Shown: in pieces, positions 40,947 to 43,533 of the stretch
Layout of the letters: every line of letters begins with the position of its first letter
Position numbering within the stretch: position 1 is the stretch's first letter
The notes under the pieces: model-generated
Told to the model about the DNA's origin: nothing
Seen by the model: only the letters and a program-made list of their open reading frames with translations
Database searches by the model: none
Program-made: the position numbers and the translations under genes
Assembly (NCBI GenBank): GCA_009786175.1
Contig: WQTQ01000232.1
Location: 1 to 43,533, forward strand
DNA length: 43,533 bases
Direction of reading: 5' to 3'
Source of the DNA: Bacillota bacterium
Lineage (GTDB): Bacteria > Bacillota_A > Clostridia > Lachnospirales > WQUN01

Positions 40947-42281
40947 TTGAGCATCAGCAAGCTGCTTGATATGTTTAAAGACGGCACTCTTCCTGCCAAC
41001 GCCATGGTTATGATGCACCAGAACAAGGTAGTATGCGAATTTTACAGGACACCATTCAGTAGCGACAGGTACCATCTTATGGCATCTGTGACAAAAAGCA
41101 TTGTGGCCATAGCGGTAGGCTTTGCCGTGGACGAAGGTTTAATAAGCGTAAACGATAAAGTAGCCGGTTATTTCCCCGACATTGCTAAAACCCCGATAGA
41201 CGCGAATTTAAGCCTTATGACAATAGAAAACCTGCTGACGATGACAAGCGGGCATAAGGCTGACTGGGATTTTGAAGGGTTGGGGACCGGTGACGTAATT
41301 AAGGAATTTCTGTTGACCCCCGTACCCAACAAGCTCGGGGTAGAGTTTTCCTACAATACCGATGGCGTAAATGTTCTTTCGCAAATAGTGGAGAGGGCGT
41401 CCGGGGTCCGGTTTGACAAGTATGTACACGAGCGGCTGTTTGCGCCCCTTGGCATAGAAAATTACATGTGGGAAATTGAAAGAAACGGCATAATTAACGC
41501 ATGGTTCGGGCTGTATTTATCAGCCCGTGACCTTGCTAAAATAGGCATGTTTTTGTTGAACAACGGCATGTGGGCCGGTAAGCAGCTTTTAAGCCCGGAA
41601 TGGGTTAAGCGGGCGGGGTCACGCCTGTATGACAACGGAGAATATGGCTATGGCTACCTGTTTTGGCGGCAAAGGCCGGAAGACTCTTACGCGGCAATAG
41701 GCGGCGGCAACCAATACTGCGTAGTGCTTCCCAAGGAAGACATGGTAGTTGTGCTGCTGGATGCTTACGGTGTATTGGATACAGTGTGGGATACGGTGTT
41801 GCCGTGGTATGATGCCGGACCTCCTGCGGAAATATCCGTATCTTTTGAAATGCCAAAAGGGGATGTGCATAGTGAAAGCGCAAATACTATAAACGGCAAA
41901 AAGTATTCCCTTCAGCCAAATCCGCTGAAAATTACCCACATATCCTTTGATTTTAACAAATATGAAGTGACACTTTTCGAAAATGAAAAATCGTGCGTGT
42001 GTAAAATAGGCTTTGGCCAATGGACAGAATCGGAAACCTATGCAGACCCGTACACTGCTTTAACGCAGCATTATGGAGAAGTACACACTCCTGTTTTTAT
42101 CGCCGGGGCATGGCAGGGTGAAATGTTCCACATGAGGATGATTTTCGCCAGCACGCTTATGGTTGAAGATATGTTTATAACATTTTCAATTGATGGCAGT
42201 ATCATAAGCATAGATTACAAAAGCAATAATAAAGCCTTTATTGACCCGGATATGGTGATTGACGGGGTTATGTGTTGCTAA
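40947..42281 (+). CDS. Beta-lactamase-family serine hydrolase
   Basis: The 444-residue protein has the SxxK motif as S47-V-T-K50 (HLMASVTKSIVAIAVG). It also has a YNT-type second motif (FSYNTDGVNVLSQIVERASG), seen in esterase and 6-aminohexanoate-oligomer-hydrolase-like members of the class C family. A GGGNQYCVVLP strand stands at the third (KTG/HxG) position. A C-terminal extension of about 110 residues forms a beta-rich domain with unknown role. There is no signal peptide, so the enzyme appears cytoplasmic, more like an esterase or peptidase than a secreted beta-lactamase. TTG 40947 is four bases after the AraC stop; ATG 40971 is an alternative. A terminator follows. Confidence 0.88.
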   Translation: MSISKLLDMFKDGTLPANAMVMMHQNKVVCEFYRTPFSSDRYHLMASVTKSIVAIAVGFAVDEGLISVNDKVAGYFPDIAKTPIDANLSLMTIENLLTMTSGHKADWDFEGLGTGDVIKEFLLTPVPNKLGVEFSYNTDGVNVLSQIVERASGVRFDKYVHERLFAPLGIENYMWEIERNGIINAWFGLYLSARDLAKIGMFLLNNGMWAGKQLLSPEWVKRAGSRLYDNGEYGYGYLFWRQRPEDSYAAIGGGNQYCVVLPKEDMVVVLLDAYGVLDTVWDTVLPWYDAGPPAEISVSFEMPKGDVHSESANTINGKKYSLQPNPLKITHISFDFNKYEVTLFENEKSCVCKIGFGQWTESETYADPYTALTQHYGEVHTPVFIAGAWQGEMFHMRMIFASTLMVEDMFITFSIDGSIISIDYKSNNKAFIDPDMVIDGVMCC

Positions 42282-42296
42282 ATAACAGGCATTCTC

Positions 42297-42338
42297 AAAA
42301 TTCAACTGGTCGGATTTTCTTACCGGTTGAATTTTTTT
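42297..42338 (+). terminator. Intrinsic terminator after serine hydrolase gene
   Basis: AAAATTCAACTGGT pairs with ACCGGTTGAATTTT (one G-T pair) around an 11-nt loop, followed by T to 42338. Confidence 0.93.
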
Positions 42339-42352
42339 GTACTCGTTTTATG

Positions 42353-42361
42353 TGTTATAAT
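42353..42361 (+). promoter_or_regulatory. Extended -10 promoter of the 42386 gene
   Basis: TGTTATAAT fits TGnTATAAT. The start of transcription would fall near 42368, so the leader is under 20 nt. Confidence 0.5.
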
Positions 42362-42385
42362 CCTTACACACAGGAGGTGCGCGCC

Positions 42386-43216
42386 ATGCAAGTAAACATA
42401 GCCGACCACGGTTACACGATTATTTATAACGGGGTGTATTATTTCGCCCTGTCCGACTATCCCAACATATCCGGCTGGGAACTTAAAAAGCTGCTTGCAT
42501 TTAATGATTACGAAAAACAGCACGGGCGGGAAACGGAAATTGTGTGTGAAGATAATAAAATTCTTACGGCAATCAATTACGCAATTGCCCACCCGCAAGA
42601 GTTTGCCGCCGTATCTTTGCCCGAAAAAATTACAGAATGTACAGCCTGCAAGCAAAAAGGCTGTTTAACAAAGTTCGTCTGCCATACTGCATCGGTGGAA
42701 AGTGCCATAAGCATATTTTCCGGCGGAAAACTGCTGTCCGCGGTAAAAGCCTTTGGCAAAACCTCCCGGGAATTAGTAGGGGATAAACGAAATGCCTGTG
42801 GCGACCCTGCCGATTTTTTCGACTACATTATGTTTGCGTGGGGCAATTGCTCTGCCGGTGACAGGCTGGTAATGGAGCGCAGCATTGGCATAGACCCGGA
42901 TAATTTTCACATTTTTGAAGAAGCTTTGGAGAACAGTCTTGCCCCGGGTGCGCGCTTTTATTTTAAGTATGAAAATATCGTAAAGCATCCCGGCTATGTA
43001 TTTGACGGTTATCACCCGGCCAAAATTAAAGATGAGCTTACTTTGGCGGGCTGCCTGTACGCATGCGTAATCCCACAGCAGTATAAAAGCCGGTTTAAAG
43101 GGTTGCTGCCGCCGGAAATGGCAGACAGAATATACTTCCTGCCGCAAAATAACCTTGGGCTATTCGACTGGACAGAAAAGGTTTATAATTTTGTGCAGGG
43201 CTTAGAGGAAAATTAA
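42386..43216 (+). CDS. Hypothetical protein with Cys cluster
   Basis: The 276-residue protein has no signal peptide or membrane helix. It opens with a beta-rich segment (TIIYNGVYYFALSDYPNISGWELKKLLAF). A Cys cluster C85-x2-C88-x4-C93-x5-C99 may bind metal. The region after it (FVCHTASVESAISIFSGGKLLSAVKAFGKTSREL, DYIMFAWGNCSAGDRLVME) has an H-T/S-x-x-S-x-x-x-I layout like the start of some ADP-ribosyltransferase-fold proteins, but the match is weak and I assign no function. ATG 42386 follows AGGAGG with strong spacing. The next gene starts 1 bp after its stop, so the two may be cotranscribed. Confidence 0.65.
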   Translation: MQVNIADHGYTIIYNGVYYFALSDYPNISGWELKKLLAFNDYEKQHGRETEIVCEDNKILTAINYAIAHPQEFAAVSLPEKITECTACKQKGCLTKFVCHTASVESAISIFSGGKLLSAVKAFGKTSRELVGDKRNACGDPADFFDYIMFAWGNCSAGDRLVMERSIGIDPDNFHIFEEALENSLAPGARFYFKYENIVKHPGYVFDGYHPAKIKDELTLAGCLYACVIPQQYKSRFKGLLPPEMADRIYFLPQNNLGLFDWTEKVYNFVQGLEEN

Positions 43217-43217
43217 T

Positions 43218-43533
43218 GTGGACGCGCCTATAACCCACACCATACCCCCGGTGTATGACAAAAATTCTAAAATATTAATACTTGGCACCATGCCGTCGCC
43301 CAAATCCCGGGAAGTAGGGTTTTATTATTCCCACCCGCAAAACAGGTTTTGGAAGACAATCGCAGCGGTTTTGGGTGTGCAAGCTCCGGCTACAATTGAA
43401 GAAAAAGTTAACCTTTTACACGCCAACGGTATTGCACTTTGGGATGTTTTGGCCTCTTGCAAAATAGACGGTGCCGACGACAGCAGCATAAAAGACGCGG
43501 TTGTTAACGATTTTACGCAGCTTTTTGAAACAG
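43218..43533 (+). CDS. DNA-deoxyinosine glycosylase (uracil-DNA glycosylase superfamily), partial
   Basis: The frame runs off the window end; 105 residues are present. They include ILILGTMPSPKSREVGFYYSHPQNRFWKTIAAVL and GIALWDVLASCKIDGADDSSI, the pattern of the family 6 hypoxanthine-DNA glycosylases, which remove deaminated adenine (and sometimes uracil) from DNA. The start is GTG 43218; the overlapping ATG 43216 leads to a stop after five codons. GAGGAAAA is a modest ribosome binding site. The rest of the gene is beyond the window. Confidence 0.85.
   Translation, partial: MDAPITHTIPPVYDKNSKILILGTMPSPKSREVGFYYSHPQNRFWKTIAAVLGVQAPATIEEKVNLLHANGIALWDVLASCKIDGADDSSIKDAVVNDFTQLFET

Noticed and set aside
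1..43533. CRISPR arrays, rRNA genes, transposases, phage genes and known riboswitches
   Set aside because: Looked for and not seen; no regular direct repeats, no conserved rRNA segments and no transposase or integrase motifs.

Overview
The window looks like chromosomal DNA of an anaerobic, endospore-forming Clostridia-type Firmicute. The gene content supports this: anaerobic ribonucleotide reductase with its radical-SAM activase (NrdD/NrdG), the sporulation genes yabP and yabQ beside divIC and an rqcP-like S4 gene, a tandem GerMN protein, AGGAGG-type ribosome binding sites, and the cluster rpsO-pnp-M16 peptidase-dut. No phage, transposase, CRISPR array or rRNA gene was seen. One tRNA gene, tRNA-Ser(UGA), is present. 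The species cannot be fixed from the sequence alone.

Layout. 1-2.9 kb (+): end of a MATE transporter, aspS, lgt. 2.9-8.9 kb (-): the operon rpsO, pnp, M16 peptidase, dut, then a DUF1836 regulator, a PhzF-like isomerase and a RidA-family protein. 9.2-9.9 kb (+): a secreted Val/Glu/Thr-rich surface protein with its own promoter and a structured leader. 9.9-15.1 kb (-): a response regulator, a sensor kinase, a tandem GerMN protein and ComEC, ending at a shared terminator. 15.1-19.3 kb (+): a DacF-type carboxypeptidase (divergent from the regulator), a methyltransferase, two zinc-ribbon proteins and an FMN_bind-like protein. 19.25-21.0 kb (-): a hypothetical gene, trmB and a 54-codon gene. 21.2-27.2 kb (+): glmM, a 560-residue protein with a possible pRiA4b ORF-3-like domain, nrdD and nrdG. 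27.2-33.4 kb (-): wecB, GNAT, rqcP, yabP, yabQ, divIC, rnz, a sigma factor, an anti-sigma factor and tsaD. 33.4-43.5 kb (+): a candidate small RNA, tRNA-Ser, a UPF0175/DUF3368 toxin-antitoxin pair, a 1686-residue SLH protein, an AraC/GyrI regulator, a serine hydrolase, a protein of unknown function and the start of a DNA glycosylase.

How the genes work together. Several cell-envelope functions cluster here: Lgt (lipoprotein maturation), GlmM (amino-sugar precursor), WecB (UDP-ManNAc for wall polymers), DacF (peptidoglycan trimming), an envelope-sensing two-component system, and two surface proteins. SLH domains often bind ManNAc-containing wall polymers, so wecB and the SLH gene a short distance away may be functionally linked; this is inference.

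The least explained sequence is in the intergenic regions. A palindrome built on CCCCCTGATATCA occurs as a perfect 28-bp form, as a spaced inverted repeat and as a half copy. A promoter plus terminator with no clear gene between them lies next to wecB. A terminator appears duplicated on both sides of the toxin-antitoxin pair after tRNA-Ser. A promoter-proximal motif is shared by two exported-protein genes.
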